This document shows positions 52,496-61,986 of a stretch of 64,000 bases of DNA, in pieces (the stretch's first letter is position 1; each line of letters begins with the position of its first letter). A program made the position numbers and the translations under genes. Origin of the DNA: Sulfurimonas sp. (GTDB lineage Bacteria > Campylobacterota > Campylobacteria > Campylobacterales > Sulfurimonadaceae); assembly GCA_013791885.1 (NCBI GenBank), contig VMSZ01000008.1, positions 1 through 64,000 on the forward strand, written 5' to 3'. The notes below the pieces were generated by a model. That model saw nothing but the letters and a program-made list of their open reading frames with translations, made no database searches and had not been told where the DNA came from.

Positions 52496-54207
52496 TGTTT
52501 AAAAAATTTGAACAAGCAGTTTTAAAGGGCATCCAAAGTTCGACTCAAAGAAAATTTATTCTTATTGGGACTCTCGTTGCGTTTATATTATCGGTAATGA
52601 TGATAGCACCCGGTAAAATGGTTCTGGCAAAAATGCTTCCGGGAAAGAACAATGACACTTTTACCATATACATTGATTTACCAAATGGCAGTTCCATTAC
52701 TCAGACTAAAGAAGTAAGCGACTGTGTTGTCGGTTTTGTACAAAAAGAGAGTGAAGTTTTAGACACAGAAGTCTTTTTAGGTATGGGTTCTCCACTTGAT
52801 TTTGCAGGGCTTATCAAAGGTTCTAGCTTTAAAAACTCAGAAAATGTTGCAGAAATTGTGTTAAATCTTACCAAAAAACATCACAGAGATGAACCGTCGT
52901 ATTTTATGGTTCAAAGAATGCGACCGATTATTATGCAGACATGTGCATCAATTCACAAAGATACTATTATCTCTTTCGTTGAGCCTCCGGCGGGTCCTCC
53001 TGTCATGGCAGCCATTGTCGCGGAAGTATATGGTTATGATGCAGACGGGGTTAGAAATCTTTCAAATAAAGTGGCTGAAGTCTTTAAGAATACGAAAGGT
53101 TTGGTAGATGTAGACGTCATGCAAGATGATATTTATGATACTTATGAGATTCATGCAGACAGTTCAAAAATTGCACGTTCCGGGGTTTCAATTAAACAGT
53201 TAAATGACATTCTTTACCTTGCATTTGAGGGAATGCAGATAGCCGTTAAAAACTCTGATTTGTATAACGATCAGATTCCTATCTATCTCTCACTCAGCAA
53301 AGAATCGAAAAAGTTTACATCTAAAGATATAAACGCAGTAAAACTGAAATTAGCATCACTCAAACTCATGAACGACATGGGAATGATGATTCCTATTACC
53401 GAGCTTGTTGAAGTTTTACCAAAAAAATCCAATCCTATGATTATGAACAAAAACCTGCACCAAATGACAAATGTTATGGCTGAGACAGATATGGTTTCTC
53501 AGGTTTATCCTTTAATGGAGGCAAGAGATACCATTCTTGAAAATTTCGCGGATACTTATGAAATAAAGAAAATTGGCCTTTTTAATCTTGAACTTACAGA
53601 CAAAAAAAGCGGTTCTGTTTTTAAACTTATTTGGGACGGAGAGATGGAAGTCACCCTCGATACTTTCGTAGAACTTGGGGCTGCGTTTATAGCGGCTCTT
53701 GTACTCATTTTTTTACTGATGGTTATTTATTATAAAAGCTATACTTTGAGCGGAATCATCCTTCTTGGTTCATTTTTGTCCATTATTGGAGTTATTGTAG
53801 GTCACTGGATTATGGATGTGTTTACGCATGACACTTTCTTTTTGACGGCTACCTCGCTTATAGGTTTTATTGCCCTCATCGGTATTAGTTCCAGAAACTC
53901 TCTTTTACTTATAGATTTTACAAAATCACTCATGCACGAAAAAGGAATGCACAAAGCTGAAGCGATTGCGTTTGCAACATCAACACGTGCTAAACCAATA
54001 TTTTTGACGGCAGCTGCAATTATACTCGCATCTACTCTTCTTGCCGGAGATGCTGTGTTTGGAGGCCTTGGTGTCTCTTTGATTTTTGGAACAGTTGCAG
54101 CAGTAATATCTTCACTCGTAATCGTTCCTGTACTTTTATATAATGCAGACCTAGAACGACACTTTCATTTTCATGAGAAAAAAGCAGTATCTGTCTACGA
54201 ACCGTAA
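52495..54207 (+). CDS. RND efflux permease, C-terminal half
   Basis: 570 residues: TM7 (FILIGTLVAFILSVMMIAPG), a second porter region and TM8-TM12. The TM10 segment SRNSLLLIDFTKSLM keeps the conserved Lys that pairs with the TM4 aspartate. Together with the upstream gene it reconstitutes one pump. Porter loop pieces with MGSPLDFAGLI and FVEPPAGPP are unusual next to AcrB. The substrate cannot be predicted. Confidence 0.88.
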   Translation: MFKKFEQAVLKGIQSSTQRKFILIGTLVAFILSVMMIAPGKMVLAKMLPGKNNDTFTIYIDLPNGSSITQTKEVSDCVVGFVQKESEVLDTEVFLGMGSPLDFAGLIKGSSFKNSENVAEIVLNLTKKHHRDEPSYFMVQRMRPIIMQTCASIHKDTIISFVEPPAGPPVMAAIVAEVYGYDADGVRNLSNKVAEVFKNTKGLVDVDVMQDDIYDTYEIHADSSKIARSGVSIKQLNDILYLAFEGMQIAVKNSDLYNDQIPIYLSLSKESKKFTSKDINAVKLKLASLKLMNDMGMMIPITELVEVLPKKSNPMIMNKNLHQMTNVMAETDMVSQVYPLMEARDTILENFADTYEIKKIGLFNLELTDKKSGSVFKLIWDGEMEVTLDTFVELGAAFIAALVLIFLLMVIYYKSYTLSGIILLGSFLSIIGVIVGHWIMDVFTHDTFFLTATSLIGFIALIGISSRNSLLLIDFTKSLMHEKGMHKAEAIAFATSTRAKPIFLTAAAIILASTLLAGDAVFGGLGVSLIFGTVAAVISSLVIVPVLLYNADLERHFHFHEKKAVSVYEP

Positions 54208-54211
54208 ATAA

Positions 54212-54239
54212 TTTCATTCTCGCACAAGCGAGAATGAAA
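54212..54239. terminator. Terminator after the efflux operon
   Basis: TTTCATTCTCGC-ACAA-GCGAGAATGAAA, 12-base perfect stem with a four-base loop, five bases past the RND stop. Confidence 0.75.
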
Positions 54240-54383
54240 CTTGCAGTTTCTTTTCTGCTGAGAACTATCACCGACACCTGTTATTGCCTTTCTTTATTTT
54301 CATTACAAATCTGATGGAGAAAAGATTATTTTAACATGAGTCGTTATATAATTTCAGACATAACGTAAACTAAGGCGAACTAA

Positions 54384-55775
54384 GTGAACAATATCCATAA
54401 AAATAGAAGCCATACCATCTCAAACTTTTCAAATATCTTTCTTTTATCTCTTACTCTTTCGGGTGCTTCTTTTGCAGATACAGAAATGCCAAATTACAAA
54501 GAGAAAGAAAAACTTATCTTTGATGGTTACTATAGAGGGCGTGTAGATATCTATAACGGTGTCAATAAAGTTGCATACGGAGATGCAGCTATAGATGCCA
54601 AGGGTAATATACGCGGAGTTTCAAACGATGTAATCTATCTACACCAGATTTCTGCTGGTTTTACCTATACTCCAAATGATGAATGGGAAATTAAAGCTTA
54701 TATCTACGATGCACGTTCTTGGTTTTCTGATTTACAACCTGAAGATTTTATCAAAAATGCAGGTACCAAGGATGAATATCTCGCAAGTTATTATGATGAA
54801 CATCTTGATGTGCATGAGGCCTATGTACAAAAGTCAAAGTTTTTACTCGATAATCTAACTTTTACACTCGGAAGACAACAGTTACAATATGGTGACAGCA
54901 GAATTTTTGCTCCAGGAGTCTGGGGCAATACTATTGGTTATTTATGGGATGCGGCACACTTTTCCTACAAACAAGATAAAAATTTTCTTGATGCATGGTA
55001 TGGACAGACAAGAACTATTGACCCTTATGAATTCAGTTTAACAAACAAACATCTCTATCAGGGTGTTGGCGTTTATAGCCATTATGAAAAATCAGCGTTT
55101 AAAATCGAACCATTTTTTGCATATAAAGACTTGCTCTATGATACAACTGCTCCCGGAGAACTCTCTTATCACTATGGAGCGCGTACGTACGACTCAAGCG
55201 TTGGTTTTATTTATGATGCAACATATACAAAAACAGTAGGAATCTCTGGTAAAAACGCTATTGATGCTTACGCTTATGTGGCAAAAATCGGTTATCAGTT
55301 TGACACTCCCTATAAAACGCAGTTTACTATTGGTAAACTCTATGCTTCAGGTGATTCAGACTCAAGCGATAATGTCAAACAAACCTATAGTTCACCTTTT
55401 GGAAGTATGACAGGTCCAAACTATGGACGAATGGACATTATGATTTGGTCTAATATGAAAGACTACCAGAGTATGCTCTCTTTTAATCCGACAAAAGATC
55501 TTTTTATCAAAGCTGCGTTTCACAGATTTGAGCTTGCAGATGCAAACGACAAATGGTACACATTTGGGTACGCTAATAAACCTGGGAATAGCTACACACA
55601 TATTGGCGATGAGTATGATTTAACTATGAAATATAAAGCTAGCAAAAATCTTGATTTAACAGCCATCGCTACCTATCTAAACGCAGGTGATTTTATTACA
55701 AAAAATGAGATTGCACAAAATGATGCAACAAAATTTTTCTTACAGTTTAAATATAAGTTTTCAACAAAAGAGTAA
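54384..55775 (+). CDS. Outer-membrane porin, alginate-export (AlgE-like) family
   Basis: 463 residues: signal peptide (FLLSLTLSGASFA), then a beta-barrel with the Alginate_exp motif LGRQQLQYGDSRIFAPGVWGN...WDAAHFSY and a C-terminal aromatic barrel end (LQFKYKFSTKE). The family covers many porins that do not export alginate, so only a generic outer-membrane transport role is claimed. The start is GTG 54384 with AAGG eight bases upstream. Monocistronic, with terminators on both sides. Confidence 0.82.
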   Translation: MNNIHKNRSHTISNFSNIFLLSLTLSGASFADTEMPNYKEKEKLIFDGYYRGRVDIYNGVNKVAYGDAAIDAKGNIRGVSNDVIYLHQISAGFTYTPNDEWEIKAYIYDARSWFSDLQPEDFIKNAGTKDEYLASYYDEHLDVHEAYVQKSKFLLDNLTFTLGRQQLQYGDSRIFAPGVWGNTIGYLWDAAHFSYKQDKNFLDAWYGQTRTIDPYEFSLTNKHLYQGVGVYSHYEKSAFKIEPFFAYKDLLYDTTAPGELSYHYGARTYDSSVGFIYDATYTKTVGISGKNAIDAYAYVAKIGYQFDTPYKTQFTIGKLYASGDSDSSDNVKQTYSSPFGSMTGPNYGRMDIMIWSNMKDYQSMLSFNPTKDLFIKAAFHRFELADANDKWYTFGYANKPGNSYTHIGDEYDLTMKYKASKNLDLTAIATYLNAGDFITKNEIAQNDATKFFLQFKYKFSTKE

Positions 55776-55801
55776 ATTTTAGAGAGTTTGTCAAGAAGGA
55801 G

Positions 55802-55826
55802 ACATCAAGAAGAAAATTCTTGATGT
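55802..55826. terminator. Bidirectional terminator between porin and serA
   Basis: ACATCAAGAA-GAAAA-TTCTTGATGT, ten-base perfect stem between convergent genes. Confidence 0.75.
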
Positions 55827-55843
55827 TTAGAGGAGTATAAAGA

Positions 55844-57430
55844 TTAAAGACGAGCGTAGTTTACGCTGATACAAGCTTCAAGAGACGCTAATTCATTAAG
55901 TGTTTTATCACTTACAGCATTGTCTACTAAGATAATAGCTAGAGCTTCAGATTTGTCATTTCTAGCTAATGAGAAGTCGGCAATATTTACATTATTTTTA
56001 CCGAGCGTTGTTCCAATACTTCCGATAACACCTGGAACATCACTGTTTTTAAATAGAATCATATCACCTTTAAGTGCTACTTCAATGTCAAAACCATCAA
56101 TAGCAACTATACGTTTCACGCCATCATCAAAGATTGTAGCACTTATACTTGTTACACCCTCAGCAGTTGTAAGTTTTACAGTAATAACATTTTGAAATAC
56201 AGATGAGTCAGCTAAAGCTTCAGACTCTATAGTGATACCTTTTTCTTTTGCAACAAATTCTGCGTTAACATAATTGATAGTATCTTCAGAGTTTTGGCTC
56301 ATTGCACCAACAGCAACGAAAGTAGAGAGTGAATCAACATAGTTGGAAATATCACCCTGCCCGCTTACTTTTATAGCTACAATTTGAGACTTATTGATTT
56401 GAGATGCAAGAAAACCTATCTTTTGACCCATTTCTAAAAATGGTTTTACATAAGAAGGTATTTTACTCTCATCAATTGGCAAGTTCATTGCATGTGCAAA
56501 TGAGATACCTTTTGCCGCTTCGATTGCGTTTTGAGCTGCCTGAACACCGATGTTATACTGAGATTCAAATGTATTTGCACCTAAGTGTGGAGAAACAGTC
56601 ACATTATCTAAATCAAGTAAGGGATGATCAATTGCCGGTTCTTTGTTAAACACGTCAATACCTGCAAAACGGATTTTTCCAGATGTAAGACCGTTATAAA
56701 GTGCTTCCTCATTGTAAAGACCGCCACGAGCACAGTTAATTAAAACTACACCGTCTTTCATCTTTGCAATTTCAGCTTCGTTAATCATGCCCACTGTTTC
56801 TTGATTTTTTGGCGTGTGGATTGTAATAATGTCACACGCTAAAATATCTTCAAAGTTTTTCGTGTATGTCATATCGCAATCTGTAACTTTTGATGGATGA
56901 ATATACGGGTCATACGCAACGATTTCCATCTCAAAAGATTTCGCACGTTTAGCCACACGAGAACCTATATTACCAAAACCGATAACACCAAGTTTTTTGC
57001 CTTTAAGCTCATAGCCATACCATTTCTCACGCTTCCAAACTCTATCAAGCTTTAGGTGGTTATGAGAATATGGAAACATTCTCATACATGAAAGCATATG
57101 TGTCATAGTAAGTTCAACTGCTGCTATTGTGTTTGCAGTAGGTACGTTCATAACAATGATACCTTCTTTAGAACAGCCCTCAATGTCTACGTTATCTACA
57201 CCAACACCGGCACGCACGATTGCTTTCATATTTTTTGCATGCGCTATAAAACTTGCATCAACATCTGTAGAACTTCTTGTAATAGCCACATCAGCCTGCT
57301 CAATAATGTCTAAAAGTTTTACTTTGTCTTCATCGGCTGCCATAATAAAATTAATACTTTTATCATTACGAAGCATTTCTAAACCGGCTTCATGTATATG
57401 GTCACAAACAACTATAGTATGTTTTTTCAT
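55844..57430 (-). CDS. serA: D-3-phosphoglycerate dehydrogenase
   Basis: 528 residues, the long form. It oxidises 3-phosphoglycerate, the first step of serine synthesis. NAD site GVIGFGNIGSRVA, catalytic Arg in NCARGGLYNEEAL, His in SPHLGANTFE, then an intervening domain and a C-terminal ACT domain (DVPGVIGSIGTTLGKNNVNIADFSLAR). The start overlaps the upstream membrane-protein gene by four bases. Confidence 0.96.
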   Translation of the reverse strand: MKKHTIVVCDHIHEAGLEMLRNDKSINFIMAADEDKVKLLDIIEQADVAITRSSTDVDASFIAHAKNMKAIVRAGVGVDNVDIEGCSKEGIIVMNVPTANTIAAVELTMTHMLSCMRMFPYSHNHLKLDRVWKREKWYGYELKGKKLGVIGFGNIGSRVAKRAKSFEMEIVAYDPYIHPSKVTDCDMTYTKNFEDILACDIITIHTPKNQETVGMINEAEIAKMKDGVVLINCARGGLYNEEALYNGLTSGKIRFAGIDVFNKEPAIDHPLLDLDNVTVSPHLGANTFESQYNIGVQAAQNAIEAAKGISFAHAMNLPIDESKIPSYVKPFLEMGQKIGFLASQINKSQIVAIKVSGQGDISNYVDSLSTFVAVGAMSQNSEDTINYVNAEFVAKEKGITIESEALADSSVFQNVITVKLTTAEGVTSISATIFDDGVKRIVAIDGFDIEVALKGDMILFKNSDVPGVIGSIGTTLGKNNVNIADFSLARNDKSEALAIILVDNAVSDKTLNELASLEACISVNYARL

Positions 57431-57918
57431 TCTTTTTCCTCTTTGTGTGGCTTAATAGTCGCCGTAATTTGATAGTTTTTTAGTACTTTTACTAAAGAAT
57501 TTAATTTATTTACATCTTGTGAATAAATAAGTAATGTTATGGCGTCTTTATCTTTTCTTAAATAGTATTTTAAAGAGTGTCTTCGTAACTCTTCTTTTAA
57601 ACAAAAAAGCTGATAAGGGTCTAATAGTGAAGCTGAAAGCTCATACGTCACAATAGGAATAGCATTAACTATTTTTTCATCCAGATCTAGGGTAACATAT
57701 ACCTCATTAACAGGGTAAAAATAGCCCAATCTTTGAGTTTGTGAAAAATGATTCAACCAAATATTTTTTGGTTCTTCTGAAATAACTTCATTTGATAGCA
57801 CCAGAGGTTTTGATTCTTTTTGCTCTTGCAAAGAGTTAATAGAAATTAAAAAAAAGATGATAAAAATGGCTACTCCAACCGCAAGGAGAGGAGTAAACCA
57901 TCTTAAAATCTTTTGCAT
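57427..57918 (-). CDS. Membrane-anchored periplasmic protein of unknown function
   Basis: 163 residues with one N-terminal membrane helix (LLAVGVAIFIIFFLISI) and a soluble part of mixed strands and helices. No cysteine motif and no known domain. It sits between rpsA (8 bases) and serA (4-base overlap) and is probably co-transcribed with both. Its placement looks like the conserved unknown gene found at this locus in related genomes, but that is from memory. Confidence 0.72.
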   Translation of the reverse strand: MQKILRWFTPLLAVGVAIFIIFFLISINSLQEQKESKPLVLSNEVISEEPKNIWLNHFSQTQRLGYFYPVNEVYVTLDLDEKIVNAIPIVTYELSASLLDPYQLFCLKEELRRHSLKYYLRKDKDAITLLIYSQDVNKLNSLVKVLKNYQITATIKPHKEEKE

Positions 57919-57926
57919 TCCAAAGA

Positions 57927-59582
57927 TTACTTAAATTTATCTTTTATTAAATCGCCTAAAGAGTGTGATTCATTATCATTGATCTCTTCAAGCATTGCCT
58001 GATTTTTAATGTAATCTAATTTTTTTACAGATAAACGGATACGATCTTTACGAGTATCGATTACTGCGATTGCTGCTTCAATTTCTTGACCAACAGAAAG
58101 TTCTTCTTTAACAAGTGGTGCTAAATCTTCATCACGAATAAGTGCATCAACACCATCTTCTAAAGATACAAATACACCAAATTCTTTGATATCACGAATA
58201 GTACCAGTTACAATTGAGTTTGCTTTGTGCGTTGCAGCAAAAGCATCAATCGGGCTTTCTAAAAGTGTTTTGCGATTTAAAGAGATTTTTTGGTCTTCTT
58301 CATTGATTTTTGCAATTTTCACTTCTACTTCATCACCAGTTTTTAAAATGTCTTTACATTTTACATTTTTGTCCCAAGAAACATCTTGGTTATGTAAAAG
58401 ACCTTCTACTCCTGCGATACGAACAAATGCACCAAAGTCAGTTAAAGATGTAACTGTTCCAGTCACAACATCACCTTCTTTGTAGTTTTTCATAAAATCA
58501 TCAAACGGTTTCGCTAAAAGTTTTTTCAATGAAACACGAAGTTTATGCGTTTTAGGGTTTATTTCTATAACTTCAACGTCAATTTCTTGACCAACAGTTA
58601 AGTAGTCAGCAGGATTCTTAACATTTTTATCCCATGAAATTTCAGAGATGTGTAAGAAACCTTCTATGTCATTTCCTAAATCAACAAATACACCGTATGC
58701 CTCAATATTTGAAACTGTTACAGTAATTGTATCGCCTTCATCTAATTCAGACTCAACTTCTGCCCAAGGGTCAGTGTTCACTGCTTTAATTGAAAGAGAA
58801 AGGTGACGTTTGTCTTTATCGTAAGCAATTGCTTTAACAGCTACAACATCACCGTCTTTGTACAATTTAGATGGATTTACCGGGCCTTTATAGCTGATTT
58901 CGTTGTAGTGAACCAAACCGTCAACACCACCAACATCTACGAACATTCCGTAGCTAGTGATTTTTTTGATTACACCCTCAACAACTGTATCTTCAGCCAT
59001 TAATTGATCGATAATCTCTTTTTTCTTTTTTCTTTCTTCATTGAAAAGTTTACGACGAGAAACAATAATTGAATTCTCTGCTTCATCTATTTTTACAACT
59101 TGAGCTTTAATCTTACGACCAACAACCTCTTCATTGTCTTTAAACGCTGCTAATGAACGAGGCATAAAGAAAACTACATCGTCAGCTTCTACTACGTAGC
59201 CACCACGATTTTTCTTTGTAATAACACCTTCGATAATTACATCTTCAAAGTTTTCTTTATTTGCATCAATAAAGTCAATAGTTTTTTGTTGCTCTAAAAC
59301 CTTTTTGTATGAAATCTTAGGACGCTCATTGTAGTATCCCATGATCATAACTTTGATTTTATCACCAGCACCAAATTTTAATACACCATCTTCACTGATT
59401 TCATCTAAACTAAGGATACCCTCTAGTTTATCACCAACACCAACGAGTGCTCTATTCTCATCTTCTTGGATCTCAACTATCTGACCCTCTACAATGCGAC
59501 TTGTTTCTTGCTTTTTTTCGCTTGCAGCAAACATCTCTGCAAAACTTTCTTCTTCTTCAAATGATTCGTTATCGAACGCCAT
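57927..59582 (-). CDS. rpsA: 30S ribosomal protein S1
   Basis: 551 residues with six S1 RNA-binding repeats (for example GVIKKITSYGMFVDVGGVDGLVHYNEISY and GTVTSLTDFGAFVRIAGVEGLLHNQDVSW). It recruits mRNA to the small subunit. Length is normal. AGAGGA precedes ATG 59582. No copy of the AAACGCA word was seen in it, in contrast to most neighbouring genes. Confidence 0.97.
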   Translation of the reverse strand: MAFDNESFEEEESFAEMFAASEKKQETSRIVEGQIVEIQEDENRALVGVGDKLEGILSLDEISEDGVLKFGAGDKIKVMIMGYYNERPKISYKKVLEQQKTIDFIDANKENFEDVIIEGVITKKNRGGYVVEADDVVFFMPRSLAAFKDNEEVVGRKIKAQVVKIDEAENSIIVSRRKLFNEERKKKKEIIDQLMAEDTVVEGVIKKITSYGMFVDVGGVDGLVHYNEISYKGPVNPSKLYKDGDVVAVKAIAYDKDKRHLSLSIKAVNTDPWAEVESELDEGDTITVTVSNIEAYGVFVDLGNDIEGFLHISEISWDKNVKNPADYLTVGQEIDVEVIEINPKTHKLRVSLKKLLAKPFDDFMKNYKEGDVVTGTVTSLTDFGAFVRIAGVEGLLHNQDVSWDKNVKCKDILKTGDEVEVKIAKINEEDQKISLNRKTLLESPIDAFAATHKANSIVTGTIRDIKEFGVFVSLEDGVDALIRDEDLAPLVKEELSVGQEIEAAIAVIDTRKDRIRLSVKKLDYIKNQAMLEEINDNESHSLGDLIKDKFK

Positions 59583-59615
59583 TACCTATCCTCTTGTTAC
59601 ATAAAAATTGTCGTG

Positions 59616-59621
59616 ATTGTA
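59616..59621 (-). promoter_or_regulatory. Extended -10 promoter of rpsA
   Basis: TGGTACAAT on the minus strand, about 35 bases before the rpsA start, between ispH and rpsA. A weak hairpin with T-rich flank near 59700 could end the ispH transcript. Confidence 0.45.
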
Positions 59622-59720
59622 CCAAAAATATGATTATATTTCTATTAAACCTAGGGTAAAGTTCTAATAAATATAAAATTTGTTAATGATTTAGAACATA
59701 AAAGCTCTAAAAAAGAGTTC

Positions 59721-60554
59721 CTAGTTATCAACATGCTCTTCAATTGCATGAATGACATTTTGAATTATCCAGTCAGGGGTGGAAGCCCCGGCACTGATAC
59801 CGCAAAATTCTTTTTCCTTAAACCAAGAAAAATCAAGCTCTTTTTCGTCTTCTATATGATAACTGTGAAAGCAGTATTCTTGTGAAATGCTAAAAAGCTG
59901 TTTGGTATTTGATGAGTTTTTTCCGCCAATAATAATCATAACATCTGCAAGTTCTGCAATATCTCTCACAGCCACCTGATTCTCAAAAGTTGCGTTACAG
60001 ATGGTGTTAAAAACTCTCACTTCTTTGTGTCTTGGTATGAGATAATTAACAATTGCCATATAGTCTTCAACTTTTCTTGTTGTCTGCGCAACCATAGCAA
60101 TCTTCTCGCCTAGTTTCATTTTTCTCACTTCATCTAGTGAGGTTACGACTTTGGCTCCATTGGTTGCATAACTCTTTACGCCTTTTATTTCAGGGTGTTC
60201 TTCGTCACCAAAGATTATGACTTCATACCCTGCTTCACTCATTTCTTGACATATTTGCTGGGGTTTTGTGACATAAGGACAAGTCGCGTCAATAACATCC
60301 ACTTTATTTTTTTTGAGTGCTTCAAGTTCCAGTTTTGGAATACCGTGTGTTCTTACAATGGCTTTATCGCCCGGCTTAAAAGTTCTGAAATCGTCGGTTA
60401 ATCCAACTTTAAAATCTTTTTCCAGGCGCTCAATCTCTTTAGAGTTATGAATTAATGGCCCATAAGTAGAAGCATTTTTATTCTCTTCCGCTATTTTAAT
60501 CGCTCGCTTGACACCAAAACAAAATCCATAATTTTCTGCTAACTCAATTTTCAT
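59721..60554 (-). CDS. ispH: 4-hydroxy-3-methylbut-2-enyl diphosphate reductase
   Basis: 277 residues. Last step of the non-mevalonate isoprenoid pathway, an iron-sulphur enzyme. The three cluster cysteines are visible in YGFCFGVKRA, DATCPYV and NTICNAT; AQTTRKVEDY and SSNTKQL are further family blocks. Length is normal for the family without an extension. Confidence 0.96.
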   Translation of the reverse strand: MKIELAENYGFCFGVKRAIKIAEENKNASTYGPLIHNSKEIERLEKDFKVGLTDDFRTFKPGDKAIVRTHGIPKLELEALKKNKVDVIDATCPYVTKPQQICQEMSEAGYEVIIFGDEEHPEIKGVKSYATNGAKVVTSLDEVRKMKLGEKIAMVAQTTRKVEDYMAIVNYLIPRHKEVRVFNTICNATFENQVAVRDIAELADVMIIIGGKNSSNTKQLFSISQEYCFHSYHIEDEKELDFSWFKEKEFCGISAGASTPDWIIQNVIHAIEEHVDN

Positions 60555-60614
60555 GCTTATATGTCTCCTTTTTAAAGAAGTGAATTCTTTAAAAAAATTC
60601 CCCTCACTCGTGTG

Positions 60615-60661
60615 TTCTATGCCATTTCAAAGCATAGAATAAAAGCTTCACCTTCCGGTGA
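60615..60661. terminator. Two hairpins between aroA and ispH
   Basis: TTCTATGC ... GCATAGAA (60615-60639, nine-base loop) and TCACC-TTCC-GGTGA (60648-60661). They lie in the 150-base gap, so aroA and ispH may be separate transcripts. Confidence 0.45.
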
Positions 60662-60705
60662 GAATATTTATATATATTATTTTTGAAAAGGAAATTTACT
60701 CTTAT

Positions 60706-61986
60706 TTACTTAAAATCAACTTTAGTTATTTTTTGGAGTAATTCAAAAAAGTTTGGAAAAGAAGTATTGATACAATCTAGGTCAGTTACAGTCATACCGC
60801 ATCGAAGGCCCGCAATAATAAAACTCATAGCGATTCTATGATCTCCATGACTATCTACGTCAGCAGCTTGCAGTTTTCCACCTGTAACTTTGTAACCGTC
60901 TTTATATTCATCAACTTCAATGCCGCAAGCTTTAAGCCCATTGACGACCGTAGAAATTCTGTCTGATTCCTTGACGCGAAGTTCCTCTGCGTTTTTGACG
61001 ACACTTTGACCCTCTGCACAGGCAAACGCTATGGAAAGTGCCGGTAATTCATCTATAAGCCATGAAATATTCTCTTCTACTGTAATTGCTTTGAGCGGAG
61101 AGTATTTGACATGAATATTTCCAATCGGTTCATACTTGTTATCTGTCTGCTCATAAGTAATATCCGCGCCCATTCGCTCTAAGGCTTTAAACGCCTCTAT
61201 GCGGGTTTCATTAAGAGTAACACCTTCAAGGACTATACTTGCGTTTGGAGTTATTGCAGCTGCTACGGCAAAGAAAAAAGCACTTGAAGGATCGGCTGGC
61301 ACTCGAATAATGAGCGGAGATAAAAGTTTTGTCATAGGTGCAATAGTTGTTTTTAAACCATCAACACTAATCTCTGCTCCCATACCTTTGAGCATACGTT
61401 CTGTGTGGTCGCGTGAGAGTTCCGGTTCTGTGTAAGTACAAACCCCATCAGCTCTGAGCGCTGCAAGAATCATGGCACTTTTAACTTGGGCAGATGCTAT
61501 TTTACTTGTATAATTAAAAGCCTTTAATGAAGCGCCTCTTATACTTAATGGAGCCAAATCACCATCATTTCTTCCATCAAGTTTCGCCCCGATATCACGA
61601 AGAGGTGCGGTAACTCTTTTCATAGGACGACGGCGTAAATACTCATCTCCCGTAAGAATAAAATGCCCCTCAGCAGAACTTAAAAGTCCGCAAAAAAGTC
61701 TTATTCCTGTCCCTGAATTTCCACAGTCTAAAATCTCACTGCTCTCTTTAATACCCTCAGAACTAATCTTAATTGTGGTTCCGTCATCAACAATGGTAGC
61801 ACCAAGATTTCTTACAATATTCAAAGAATTGAGAGTATCTTCCGCTCTTAAAAAGTTTGTTATTTCACTCGTGCCTTCAGCAAGCATAGCAAACATTGCA
61901 CTGCGATGAGAGATAGACTTATCTGGTGCAATTTCTGAAATTCTTAAAGAAAAACCTTCACAAGGTGCTATCTCAACTTTACTCAT
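60706..61986 (-). CDS. aroA: 3-phosphoshikimate 1-carboxyvinyltransferase (EPSP synthase)
   Basis: 426 residues. Sixth step of the shikimate pathway. Signature blocks: [62 protein letters not shown] and [16 protein letters not shown]. It overlaps pheT by four bases. Confidence 0.97.
   Translation of the reverse strand: MSKVEIAPCEGFSLRISEIAPDKSISHRSAMFAMLAEGTSEITNFLRAEDTLNSLNIVRNLGATIVDDGTTIKISSEGIKESSEILDCGNSGTGIRLFCGLLSSAEGHFILTGDEYLRRRPMKRVTAPLRDIGAKLDGRNDGDLAPLSIRGASLKAFNYTSKIASAQVKSAMILAALRADGVCTYTEPELSRDHTERMLKGMGAEISVDGLKTTIAPMTKLLSPLIIRVPADPSSAFFFAVAAAITPNASIVLEGVTLNETRIEAFKALERMGADITYEQTDNKYEPIGNIHVKYSPLKAITVEENISWLIDELPALSIAFACAEGQSVVKNAEELRVKESDRISTVVNGLKACGIEVDEYKDGYKVTGGKLQAADVDSHGDHRIAMSFIIAGLRCGMTVTDLDCINTSFPNFFELLQKITKVDFK

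Noticed and set aside
52490-52500. Frameshift in an RND permease gene
   Set aside because: The second half has its own ATG with a strong GGAGG and a TAATG overlap, so two genes are the better reading.
54384-55775. Alginate export function
   Set aside because: The domain name covers diverse porins and no alginate synthesis genes are present.
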